This document shows, piece after piece, positions 34,907 to 44,525 of a stretch of 44,525 nucleotides of DNA (position 1 is its first letter; every line of letters starts with the position of its first letter). Below the pieces are notes generated by a model. The model saw only the letters and a program-made list of their open reading frames with translations, had not been told where the DNA came from and did not search any database. The translations under genes were made by a program, and so were the position numbers. Source of the DNA: Volvariella volvacea V23 (taxonomy: Eukaryota > Basidiomycota > Agaricomycetes > Agaricales > Pluteaceae); the NCBI GenBank assembly GCA_000349905.1, contig KB722757.1:456910-501434 (forward strand), in the 5' to 3' direction.

Positions 34907-35714
34907 TTACAGCTTATCCGGCCACAACGACCAACTATATATAGACTTCAATGACTAGTAAAAATAGGTAAGGTGGACTTAACCATTGCATAAATTACAT
35001 TCTGAAGTGTGTAGCGAATAGTCTGGCTTTCAAACACTGATAAACTGAACGTTGCTTCTCGTGGCGCCCGTGCAGGAGTGTTATTCGCACCCTCTGAGTA
35101 AACAATCTTCTACGTATTCTACGTATGTACATTACCTCGGGCTTTCATCATGGATTGCCCACACCACGGGCGTATCAGGAGGAGGAGAAATGGTGTATCT
35201 AGACCACCAATTCTTCACTCTTATGTGAATCGAACTCCTGTATACCCTTCAATATTATCCGAAGTACATGTATATAAAGTTTTGGGATTTGTATTTGGTC
35301 GCGAAACTGCCCATGGACAGTGTAAAGCGTATTGCCTTATGCTCTGTTTTGATGAGGTAGCGTGCTCTTGGCCTTTCACTGAGACCTGGCCAATTCAGGC
35401 ATACATTTATGCTATTACGCTGGATATGATGATTTGCTAGGAACCTGCTTTCTGCCTGGCCACCTGATTTGGTAGCAACGCAACTCTTATGCTCATTGAT
35501 TTCAAGCTCGAGAGCTTGGAACCAGTGTATCGCTGGTATGTACGCGTTCCGCGCACCGGGCTCTCTGGTTCGGCGTCACGTGAGACGCGCTTTTACAAAT
35601 CTCAACCACACCAGAGGTCATCTTAAAGTCAACTTAATTGCTCTGCAGAGGTAAAGTGCTTTTCTATACCCCTTCTATATATGATGATGAAGAACAAGTC
35701 CCTAGGTATTCAAT
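34907..35714. other. Intergenic region before the second F-box array
   Basis: About 800 bp. A 96-codon plus-strand frame (35150-35440) is open but shows no domain or similarity to neighbours. Not called. Confidence 0.45.
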
Positions 35715-37132
35715 ATGCGGAATGCGCCGTCCTTCAAAGCCGAGCTTCCCACAGACAGGGTTGCAATATTAGAACAGCTCGCGAAGCTCGAGGAAGAACG
35801 CCATCGCTTGCAGGATACCATGGCCGTAGTCGCCAGTATCATGAATGAATTGCAGAATCAGTGTCAGGTAGTGGATAAACACATAGCCCTTCATAAGGCT
35901 GAACTCTCTCCTGTCTCCGCATTACCGATCGAAATCCTGCAAGAGATTTTTCTACATTGTCATCCACCTGCCGAAGTTGACCTCCATAGGTGGCAATTGG
36001 AACGGGTATCAAGAAAATGGCAACAGGCAGCTCTGGGGTGTGCCGAATTGTGGTCTTATATTTTTGTCGACAAGGAGTTTCTGAAGTCTGTCTCCAACCC
36101 TGTCGAAACAATTGACATCTGGGCACAAAGATCCTGTGAAGGACCACTGGATGTAGACTTTAGCCAGTGCTGGTCGCCACCCGTCGGACCATTTCGTTGC
36201 TCTCGCCACTCTTTCGACATTGTCACCGATGGCGACACGTAAAGCTCCACATTGGCGTGCCGAGTATCGTTCGGGCCTTAGAAAGTCTCCAGGGAAGTTT
36301 CCGAATGCTGCAATCCCTAGAGCTTAGCTTGTCTTTGCTCGATCCATCATTCACCAGCATTGATGCCTTTTCAACTGCTCCTAACTTATCTCGCTTGGCT
36401 CTTATCTATGATCTGCGCGTTTTAGTCAATACTCCATCACACGCACTTTCATCATTAACGTTGTACAATTCAGATCTTCTCCTCGACCTCACCCTCCCGA
36501 ATCTCAAACACCTCCATGTTAATGATGAATACCGGAGACCGGCCCGCCCCACTCCTTTTTCGACAATCGTTTCTTTTGTTCAGAGGTCGCATTGTAATCT
36601 AACATCGCTTTCTGTGTGTCTATCCGCCGTTGTTTGGCAAGATGCAGAAGAGGCCTTCCGTCTACTACCCAACCTCGAGTGGCTGTGTTTCGAAAATCCA
36701 TCAAACGATGAGGGTTTCCAAGATATTGTTCATGGTCTTCATCCCGACAAAGACCGTCCATTGTTACCAAAACTTCAAAGGCTGGACCTTGACCTAAGGA
36801 CGTTTCTTAACGATGCTATTGTCTTCCCCTTGTTGGATGTGGTGCAAAAAAGGCGCATGGGAAGTGAAAAAGTAGCCAAATTGCGGAGATTCTCCTGGTG
36901 GGGGATTCCAACTCCTGGAGTGTATCAGCGACTTAACCCGTTGAGGGATGATGGCCTAGTAATCTCACTTCGGCATGATGAGTCGGATGAAGAGGCATGC
37001 CTCACTTTCGGGAACTTCTGGGGAGCTCGAGAGGATGAAGAAGAGGGTGATGACGAAGAGAGTGACGATGAGGATGGTGAGGGGGACGAAGAGGAGTGGG
37101 AAAAATCTGACGGGAGTGAGGACAGTGAATGA
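35715..37132 (+). pseudogene. F-box-like protein, array member A, split by a frameshift
   Basis: From ATG 35715: an N-terminal coil (LAKLEEERHRLQD...), the F-box-like block VSALPIEILQEIFLHCHPP, and LERVSRKWQQAALGCAELWSY. The frame continues to about 36150 (LDVDFSQC) and then drifts to a stop at 36242. The family sequence resumes in the next frame from about 36167 (ISLLSPLFRHCHRWRHVKLHI) and runs to 37132 through LRR-like segments to an acidic tail of about 34 residues. No GT-AG intron fits the junction, so a 1- or 2-nt indel between about 36150 and 36200 is the simplest reading. Both halves are otherwise clean, so the lesion is recent or is a sequencing error. Confidence 0.75.
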
Positions 37133-37643
37133 ATGAAATATTGCCGTTTGAAATGGCGTTATTTCATCCACAGGTTTTAAACGTAAAGGCGAGCGCCTAC
37201 ACCATTTGGAATAGAACAAGCATTAACTGTCGATTTATCAGGTACAATATAGCTACTCACATTATGAGATTCATTCAACTCTTGTACCTCCATTTGAAGC
37301 CAAGACGGTGCATCGCGTAGACGCGCTGATATACAATCATTCAGCGCTTATCAATGAAACGCAGTTTTTTGTCCTTAAGTAGCACGCGCAAGTCCCTCTG
37401 TTCGACCAGTCATCACGTGTGTTTGCAACCCTTCAAGCCTTTCACACAGATCATACAAGTTAGCCCCCTAACCTTACCATCTCCCGACACTGTGGCATCG
37501 GGTGTAGCAACCCTCCCAGCAACTTTGAGTAACATAGTCAACACCGACGAGTCATGGTAAGTTTCTACACTGGTGCCAACTCTAGATAACAGAGCTCAGC
37601 GCTCGCCCGACAGAGTGTTCCGAGGAGGCGCGTCTCAAGAAGC
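37133..37643. other. Spacer between array members A and B
   Basis: About 510 bp with no recognised gene. Small plus-strand frames (37129-37320 and 37354-37560) have no family features. Confidence 0.5.
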
Positions 37644-39071
37644 GTGAATCACTTCGTATCAAGCTGCCCGAGCGAGATACCATCGGATTGCGCCGAGATC
37701 TCACGGCGCTTACCATTGCTTGAGGACGAGCGTCATCACTTGGAGAGTGCATCAGCGTCGATATCCAAGGTGCTGGAGACAGTCAACGACCAGCGCCAAA
37801 AACTAGCGCAGAAAATTGCCCTTTATAAAGCCCTACTAGAGCCAATCTACCTATTACCCCTGGAACTTCTTCAGGAGATTTTCCTCTACGGTTATCCTTC
37901 GGACGACGATGAGGAAGTTTATAGCTACTTGTGGGACTTGGAACGGGTATCAAGGAGGTGGAGACATGCGGCTCTAGGCTGTGGCAAATTGTGGTCGCGC
38001 ATTTGCATCACCAGTGATATGCTAAGGTGCCATAAAGTGCGCGATCCGCTGAAGATGATCGACACGTGGCTCACGAGATCTCGCCAATGTGGGTTAGACA
38101 TCACGTTTGGTCATTTCTATGACAGGCGAGACCCATCTGCATTTTCGCTGTTTTCCCCACTCCTGCAACAGTGCCATCGATGGCGAAGCCTGGAGTTGCA
38201 TATCAGTTTCGACCCAAGCATTTTTGCCGCGTTGGAAAGCATGCGAGGAAGATTTCCCATGCTGCAATCCCTCAACATTACCCACGAAGAATGGCATCGG
38301 GAAATCACTAATATTGAAGCTTTTTGTGGCGCACCGAACTTATCAAGCATGCATTTGCGCTTCGGCGATCGCTTACGAATGCATGCCACATTGAACTCGT
38401 TGACGTCGTTAACCATTTCCCACTCGGATATCCTTCTACACCTCACCCTTCCTCATCTTAAAAACCTCACCATTGAAGACGAGGAGGATTATTACGACGA
38501 GGAAGAAGAGGACGACGACGACGAAAACCCCAGGAGCAAAATTCTTTCAACTATTCTCACATTCGTTCAGAGGTCGAGCTGCGTTCTCAAGTCCCTAGAA
38601 CTTCCGAGGCCAACTACCCTGATATCTCATGATGCCGAGGAGCTATTCCGCTCACTACCTCAGCTGAAACGCCTTGTCTCTGAAATATACGGAAGGGACA
38701 ACTTTAATAACTTCGTTGCTTGCTTCTCAATTTCCGAAAAATCGGTTCCGTTACCCGAACTCGAGGAGCTGGATTTGCGCCCATATCCATCTCCGACCGA
38801 CTCGGCAATCTCACTGCTTCTTGAGATTACGGAGGCGAGGCGTAAAAGGGGTCAAGGTATCACGAAAATGGAAAAGCTTTCCTTACGGAATTGTGAAATA
38901 CCATTGTCTCCAGCACTTGTCAAGAAAGCCAAACGATTACAGGACGATGGCGCTGCGATAACGCTCAGAGATAGGAGAGACGAAATAGCGTTCCCCAATG
39001 TAGGGACCTTGGAACAGGTGAAATCGGTAGGGTTTCCCCTCTTGCCTCGCTTCTCAGGGGGAGGTCATTAG
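37644..39071 (+). CDS. F-box-like/LRR-like protein, array member B (intact)
   Basis: A single-exon frame of 475 codons. In order: N-terminal coil (LPLLEDERHHLESASAS), F-box-like block (IYLLPLELLQEIFLYGYP), the ERVSRRWRHAALGCGKLWSR signature, FSPLLQQCHRWRSLELHI, LRR-like segments, and an acidic insert (EDEEDYYDEEEEDDDDE, near residues 281-297). It ends with the RLQDDGAAITLR motif and a short non-acidic tail, whereas member A ends in an acidic tail. The expected role is that of a substrate adaptor in SCF ubiquitin ligases. It is the clearest intact reference for reading the broken members of the array. Confidence 0.85.
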   Translation: MNHFVSSCPSEIPSDCAEISRRLPLLEDERHHLESASASISKVLETVNDQRQKLAQKIALYKALLEPIYLLPLELLQEIFLYGYPSDDDEEVYSYLWDLERVSRRWRHAALGCGKLWSRICITSDMLRCHKVRDPLKMIDTWLTRSRQCGLDITFGHFYDRRDPSAFSLFSPLLQQCHRWRSLELHISFDPSIFAALESMRGRFPMLQSLNITHEEWHREITNIEAFCGAPNLSSMHLRFGDRLRMHATLNSLTSLTISHSDILLHLTLPHLKNLTIEDEEDYYDEEEEDDDDENPRSKILSTILTFVQRSSCVLKSLELPRPTTLISHDAEELFRSLPQLKRLVSEIYGRDNFNNFVACFSISEKSVPLPELEELDLRPYPSPTDSAISLLLEITEARRKRGQGITKMEKLSLRNCEIPLSPALVKKAKRLQDDGAAITLRDRRDEIAFPNVGTLEQVKSVGFPLLPRFSGGGH

Positions 39072-39679
39072 GTGATACTGAGAGGGGACAGGAGCGTATC
39101 AGGTGGGTGAAGGATCGGCGGAGGTGGGGAGGTGCGGGGAGGGCGCGCCTTGGTCGCACTGATGTGCTAACTCCTTTGGCCTACGAGGTAGAAGGAAAGA
39201 CTTGACACCCGCGTTGAGGTATTCAATTAATGCGATTAGACTAGGTTTTCTGCTATTGTGGATAGAAATTTTTGTACACCTAGTCTCTGATTAAAGTTGA
39301 CTGAAAGGGATGGAGTTTGATTTCCGTATGCTTTATGAAGTTCGTAGAGCCGCAGATTTCGTCAAGCACGGAAGACGACTTGACCTGATCAACTTTCTTT
39401 CTTTGTCCTGAGGCTCTAAACGTGGGTATTCATCTGAGCAGTGAATATCCCACATAAACATCAGTGGCATTGAGCCACACCACTTTTGAACAGGATCACG
39501 TGTTCACCGCGTCCTGCATATATTAACTCGCGTTTGCGGGGCTACCTTACCATATATCCAACACAGCACTGTAGCTCGTAGAAACGGCCGAACGATCCTT
39601 AGTAAGTTTGAAGTGTACCTCTGGCCTGTCGCTGACACTCATTCTATTATGTGTTGTAGGATGAACTAGCGATTCCGAC
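39072..39679. other. Spacer between array members B and C
   Basis: About 600 bp, presumed 3' flank and promoter. No gene or repeat recognised. Confidence 0.5.
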
Positions 39680-40978
39680 TTGCATATGTCAGAATTAGAG
39701 GACAACTCGCAGGGAAGCCTATCCGACATACCAACGCGTCACGACGGAGTATCACAACATCTAGCTCTGCTGGAGGACAAGGAGTGCCGAACGGAGAAAA
39801 CGCCAGTGTTATTATCACAGCTCTTGGATATAGTTCACACCGACCGCACTCAGTGCCAAAAAGCGCGTCAAACGACTCTTTCTTACAATTCAGAATTCGC
39901 ACCTGTTAATAGGTTACCCATTGAGGTCCTTCAGGACATCTTTATGCATTGTTGCCCTCCTGTCAAGGAACGCGGCGACGTCTTATGGGATCTGGAACGC
40001 GTATCAAGGAAGTGGCGACAAACGGCTTTGGGATGCACCGTACTATGGTCCTTCATTACCGTTTCTTCTGACGTACTGAAGTGGTATCGAGTGCGTGATC
40101 CCCATCGCATGTTGGAGATATGGCTCGAGAGGTCACGCAAGCGTCCATTGAATATCACTTTCGGTGCATTCAATGGTGATCAAGACCCCCCTCCATCACT
40201 GTTTCCTCTACTCCTACTTCACATACAACGATGGCGAACCCTAATGCTCGGCATTTACTTCGACGCGGGCATTATTGGATCGCTGAAAAGCGCACAGGGA
40301 AAGCTTCCATTGTTGCATTCACTATCTCTCTTTATACGCACCAAACGAGACAATCCTGTGACCACAGCGATATGCCTTGACGCCTTTTCGGATGCACCCA
40401 ACCTACATCACATGAGCCTAAGTCTTCATGAATGTTATCGAATCAACAATCCATCAAACTCCTTGACGTCATTGGCCGTACTCAACCCAGATTTTCTTAA
40501 GAACCTTACTTTTCCCAATCTCAAAGTCCTCTGCGTTACTGATTACTGTCAGTCGGACGGCGGACTCGACATGTTTTCGGCTATTCTCCAATTTATCCAA
40601 CGATCTCGCTGCCAACACCTCAAAGCCTTAATCCTGGGCCCAACAAAAGCCGTAGTGGGTAGTGCGGTAAAAGAAGTATTCCGCATAGTGCCAAAGCTAG
40701 AAATACTCGGGATCAGAGTGAATAAGGAAGATGCATTTTTGGAGATTTTCTCTCTTCTCCAAGTTTCGGAGGACCGTGCACTCTTACCATCTCTGCACGT
40801 GCTGGATGTAACATTAAATATCGGGTCTACTGTCACGACCCAAACTGCACAGCTAATGGTAGATTTGCTAGAAGGGAGAAGAGGGCAAGATCAGATGATT
40901 ACGAAACTTGAGAGCTTTGTTTGGAGGCACGCTCGTCCCATTCAAGCCTTGCATCTCGTTGAGGCGTTTGAAGGATGA
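39680..40978 (+). CDS. F-box-like/LRR-like protein, array member C (C-terminus truncated by frameshift)
   Basis: A frame of 432 codons with the N-terminal coil, F-box-like block (VNRLPIEVLQDIFMHCCPP), LERVSRKWRQTALGCTVLWSF, the RDPHRMLEIWLERS stretch shared by the array, LRR-like segments and the conserved FSAILQFIQRSRC. It ends at HLVEAFEG. In the next frame the family's usual ending, RLKDDGLSISF, is preserved directly over this point (about 40965-41000). It is followed by a TAG and then an acidic EEKEEEEDSDD stretch to about 41100. The original protein was therefore probably 40-50 residues longer. The F-box and most of the substrate-binding part are intact, so the gene may still work. Confidence 0.8.
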   Translation: MHMSELEDNSQGSLSDIPTRHDGVSQHLALLEDKECRTEKTPVLLSQLLDIVHTDRTQCQKARQTTLSYNSEFAPVNRLPIEVLQDIFMHCCPPVKERGDVLWDLERVSRKWRQTALGCTVLWSFITVSSDVLKWYRVRDPHRMLEIWLERSRKRPLNITFGAFNGDQDPPPSLFPLLLLHIQRWRTLMLGIYFDAGIIGSLKSAQGKLPLLHSLSLFIRTKRDNPVTTAICLDAFSDAPNLHHMSLSLHECYRINNPSNSLTSLAVLNPDFLKNLTFPNLKVLCVTDYCQSDGGLDMFSAILQFIQRSRCQHLKALILGPTKAVVGSAVKEVFRIVPKLEILGIRVNKEDAFLEIFSLLQVSEDRALLPSLHVLDVTLNIGSTVTTQTAQLMVDLLEGRRGQDQMITKLESFVWRHARPIQALHLVEAFEG

Positions 40979-41482
40979 TGGTCTTTCCATATCTTTTAAG
41001 GGGGGAATCCTACCCTCTGGCTTCAGCATCTCTGATGATGGTGCCGCTTCGGAGGCGTAGGAGGAGAAGGAGGAGGAGGAGGATAGCGATGACAAAGGAA
41101 GAGGACACTTGATTGGCAAGTGGAATGAAAGGATACTATTATGATGAATTTAACATAGGAATGCTCTGGTTTCTTACCTTATATGTGACAACTGATGTCG
41201 CTTATGCCATGAACACGCGTTAAAATTATTCAGGCCTATTGTAGGAATATTTCTTTATGACATTATATCTGAAGGCATTGCACTTCGTCGATATTCCAAG
41301 AGCGACATGTTAGTACAAGCGCTTACGCAGCATGTGACCCTACCTCACGCCATACATCGGTTCAGGCGGCCCTGCATGAGTCACGCCCACTGGAATTTGC
41401 TACTCACCCTCCAGCGTATCGCGTATCTGAGCGTTCTTACGTGTAATCTGGCATACCGAGCATAGGGAATTTCGAAATGCCT
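40979..41482. other. Spacer after array member C
   Basis: About 500 bp. Its first 130 bp hold the out-of-frame former C-terminal end of member C. The rest shows nothing recognisable. Confidence 0.5.
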
Positions 41483-42690
41483 GACTTCAACGACCAAAGA
41501 TGAGCAGCCTCGGTTAGAGAGAGTACCTGAATTACCACGACTCTTGGACGAAGCCAATATCCAGTGCAAAAAAGTACACCCAGAGACTGCTCGATATGTG
41601 GCCGAATTCGCGCCTATTAACAGGTTGCCCGGAGAGATCCTTCAAGAGATCTTCATTTATTGCTATCCTCCTAGCAAGGAACATCGTGACGACCTGTGGA
41701 AGTTGGAACGGGTATCAAGGATGTGGAGACGAGCGGCTCTTGGATGTGTTCAACTATGGTCCCATATTCATGTCTCTGGAGCATTACTGGAGCAGTACAA
41801 TGGGGATCCACTCGAAATGACCAACACATGGCTTCAAAGGTTGGCCCAATACGTATTGGATATCACCTTTGGTCCCATCCTCGTCGACCACGACGCCTCT
41901 CCAATCTCAATGCTTACTCCACTTTTGCAGCACTGTCATAGATGGCGAAGCTCAGACCTTTGAATTTCCTTTGACGAAGAGATTGTTGGAGCACTAGAAA
42001 GTATGCGAGGAACGTTCCAAATGTTGCAATCTGTCGATAATTGCCATCGAATTCGATATCGAGTCCCTCCAATTCGACGGTCCCATCATTAAAATTGACG
42101 CATTCGCTGAAGCACCGCGCTTACGCGAGGTATGCTTATTCTTCGATAGCGCTTTCCGGTTAAACATTCCATCCAACCAAATAATCGTATTCACGGCGCA
42201 CTGCTCAAGGTTTCTCGAAGGTCTTGCCCTTCCAAATCTCACAAAGCTTAATGTTTCCGATGAATCTCAATTAGATGGGGGACTTGACATGTTTTCAAAT
42301 CTCCTTGGATTTCTACGACGTTCGGGCTGCAAAAACCTTCATTCGCTGTCGTTATTCCCTGTAGGCAGCGTAGTGGGGAATGCAGAGGAGACATTTCACC
42401 TCATGCCCGATCTAAAATCGATGAAAATTGTGCTACCCAACGCTATAGAGACGTTTTGGAAAATTATCCTGCTTCTTCTACCCTCTGAAGAGCAGCGAAT
42501 TTTCTCAAACATGCGCCAGTTCTGTATATACCCACATGAAGGAATTGTCACGCCAGCAACAGTTTCGTCCCTAGTAGACGTACTGGAAGCGAGACGGAGG
42601 CAAAATGGAAGTACCGTCAGTCTTGATCGTTTTATTTGGACAAATGCTCGCCCTGCACATGCTGCGTTGGCAAGAGACTCAAGAACTTGA
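41483..42690 (+). pseudogene. F-box-like/LRR-like protein, array member D (broken)
   Basis: The readable frame starts near 41483 without a matching in-frame ATG (TSTTKDEQPRLERVPELPRLL). It passes the F-box-like block (INRLPGEILQEIFIYCYPP) and LERVSRMWRRAALGCVQLWSH, and stops at TGA 41961-41963 just after HCHRWRS. The family sequence ISFDEEIVGALESMRGTFQ resumes right after the stop. It shifts frame again near 42035 (to IAIEFDIESLQFDG) and then runs clean to 42690, including GGLDMFSNLLGFLRRSGC and a LIWTNARPAH-type end. Two or three small indels plus a missing start make this a pseudogene. The acidic tail of its relatives is not seen. Confidence 0.75.
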
Positions 42691-43360
42691 GGGAGGGTGG
42701 TCTTGCTGTATCATTCAAGCAGACAGTATTTCCGCCCGGTTTTGACATATGGGACAGCCCTAGTGGCATGGAAGACAGCAGCACTTGAAGGGAGACATTG
42801 GAGGGGCTGGCGCGAGGGCGACAGTAGTGGGGGACCAGATGTCAATAATTTATGGGATGAAATTGTTATGCGGTCCTCAGGCGCCCAGAGTAAATTTGGT
42901 ATCTTCTGCAGTCAATGGGGCATTTATGATTGCTTCCCTACCGAGAAACCCTAAACTAGCGACTAATGGCGAGTCAGTCGTGTAGCGCTATAATTATCCA
43001 AATCGCATGTCCACCTTCTAAGTCGACCTTTGGCTGGAAGTTGCCACACGCAAGCGCATCCCATCACCTTAACGCAGCAGTTCCCGGTGAGCAATTTGCT
43101 TCGACCTTTGGATAGTATAGTTGAATGAATTTCGCTACTAGATTGTAGTCTTGGTCTGTCATCTAGCTGTGGACTGCCGCCGATAGCGTCCCACCGATAC
43201 GTCTGGGCTGAAGGAGATATTGAAGAGTCATTCAGCAGAGAAAATGGGGTGCCAATTGAAGAGGAACGCGAAGTTATCGTGGTTCATGGGGACGGTCAAT
43301 ACTCGGGGCCAAAAATTAAATCGAACGACCTAGATTCATCATCTCAAAACCGCTGCCATC
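42691..43360. other. Spacer between array members D and E
   Basis: About 670 bp. The sequence before 43360 does not show the N-terminal coil expected for member E, so that part may have been lost or decayed here. Nothing else is recognised. Confidence 0.45.
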
Positions 43361-44454
43361 AACAGGTTACCCATTCAAGTCCTTCAAGAGATCTTCCTCT
43401 ATTGTTGCCCTCCTATTGAGGAAAGCGGCGACATATTATGAGACTTGGAATGGGTATCAAGGAGGTGGAGACAAGCAGCCTTGCGCTGTACGGATTTATG
43501 GTCCTCCATTATTGTGTCTTCCAGGTCGTTGAAATGGCATCGAGCGCGGGACCCGCTTCAAATGATTGAAACTTGGCTCGAGAGGTCATGCCAGTGCCCA
43601 TTGTACATTACTTTCGGCGATTTTGACACAAACAAGGACCCTTCGCTATTGAGTCGCATTTTTTCTCCATTTTTATCTCATTGTCATCGATGGAGGGAAC
43701 TGGTGTTCTGCATTCGGTTTAACGCAAGTATTATCGCGTCGCTGGACACGCAAAGAAGCTTCCCGATGTTGTACTCGTTATCCTTTTGCTTACTCCCTGG
43801 ACCCGGTCGTCCTCGAACCACCGCGATACAACTCGAAGCTTTTTCTGACACTCCCAACCTGGTTAACATGTACCTGGGCCTTTCCGACTTTTATCGGATC
43901 AACCACTCGTCCAACACGGTAACTTCAGCAGCCCGGACTATCTCGAGACCCTCACTCTCCCGAACCTCGAAGACCTCAGCGTCTCCGACTTCGTTCAGTC
44001 ACACGGCGGGTTGGACATATTTTCAGCCATCCTTCAATTTATCCAACGATCCTGATGCAAGAAGCTCAAGTCATTCAACTTGGGTTTAGAAAAGCGCATA
44101 GTGGGGAATGCCGTAGAGGAGATATTCGCCCTAGTGCCTACACTGGAGTCCCTCAGGTTTACACTGAGTGATGGTGACGCATTCTGGAAGATTTTCCGTG
44201 TGGCCGGCAACCCGTCGGCAAGTTGCGACTGTAAATGAATAGCCTGATCTGGACTATCATACTTCCCCAAAAGTTTTTGGGTTGCAGGTTCAGTCGGCAT
44301 GCCAAGGGAACTCCGGGCGCAAATCGCGACCAAACTATGCGGACATTGAGATCGGGCAGGAGGACGAGGGAGGGTCAGGGACAGACTTTGCGCCCGATGA
44401 GGCTGATGAGCAGGCGAATCTGATGACGATGAACGAAAGGAAAGAGAAAAGGTA
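43361..44454 (+). pseudogene. F-box-like/LRR-like protein, array member E (broken, N-terminus missing)
   Basis: Begins abruptly at the F-box-like block (INRLPIQVLQEIFLYCCPP, from about 43361). The Trp codon of the LWDLE signature is TGA (43439-43441). The frame continues through LEWVSRRWRQAALRCTDLWSS, RDPLQMIETWLERS and HCHRWRELVF to about 43925. It then shifts by one frame to YLETLTLPNLEDLSVSDF and GGLDIFSAILQFIQRS, followed by another TGA (44053-44055), KKLKSFNLG and a stop near 44237. An out-of-frame acidic stretch (DIEIGQEDEGGSGTDF, from about 44342) is the family's C-terminal tail. The region between is shortened relative to member C. It is clearly not functional. Confidence 0.75.
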
Positions 44455-44525
44455 ATCCAAGAGAGAAGATTTCGATTTCGAATACGAGGACGGTCAACAA
44501 GGAACGTAATACAAATAAACAGCCC

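Noticed and set aside
1..44525. CRISPR arrays, insertion sequences, rRNA or complete transposons
   Set aside because: No regularly spaced repeats, transposase, reverse transcriptase or rRNA motifs were seen on either strand.

Overview
This is nuclear DNA of a filamentous basidiomycete, most likely a mushroom-forming Agaricomycete. The evidence is many short GT-AG introns of about 47-78 bp, very short exons, families typical of Agaricomycetes (the DUF6534 seven-helix membrane protein, F-box-like/LRR-like arrays, an Asp-box GT2 polysaccharide synthase-like enzyme), and a fungal mitochondrial ribosomal protein gene. The species cannot be named from the sequence. I rebuilt exon structures by hand from splice signals, phase continuity and family resemblance; no search was run.

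Layout. 1-5834 (+): 3'-terminal 13 exons of a family-2 membrane glycosyltransferase, with three very long introns and exons of 17 and 15 nt. 7279-7573 (+): decayed fragment of an F-box/LRR-like gene. 7869-13737 (-): three tandem F-box-like/LRR-like paralogues, all with disrupting lesions. 14091-15200 (-): intact PLP-dependent serine racemase/threonine dehydratase-type gene. 15680-17402 (+): degraded Fic-domain gene with several in-frame stops, a frameshift and a damaged splice donor. 19160-19602 (+): mitochondrial ribosomal protein mL54. 20147-21637 (+): DUF6534 membrane protein. 22932-33305 (+): three co-oriented coiled-coil genes. 33533-44454 (+): an F-box gene, then five more F-box-like paralogues in every state from intact to pseudogene.

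The most interesting unit is 22932-33305. The first gene joins a compact N-terminal module carrying Cys...Asp-x-His to about 750 residues of coiled coil built from 63-residue (9-heptad) and 21-residue (3-heptad) repeats. That residue order is the one used by papain-fold ubiquitin/ubiquitin-like proteases such as Atg4 and UFSP. The next gene is a clear paralogue that keeps the module's exon structure but has replaced the putative Cys, Asp and His, so it looks like a pseudoenzyme. The third gene is a separate large coiled-coil protein. I cannot assign this family, and its protease activity is inference only.

The rest of the window reads as accessory, fast-turnover DNA (F-box birth and death, a decaying Fic gene) placed among a few conserved housekeeping genes (GT2, PLP enzyme, mL54).
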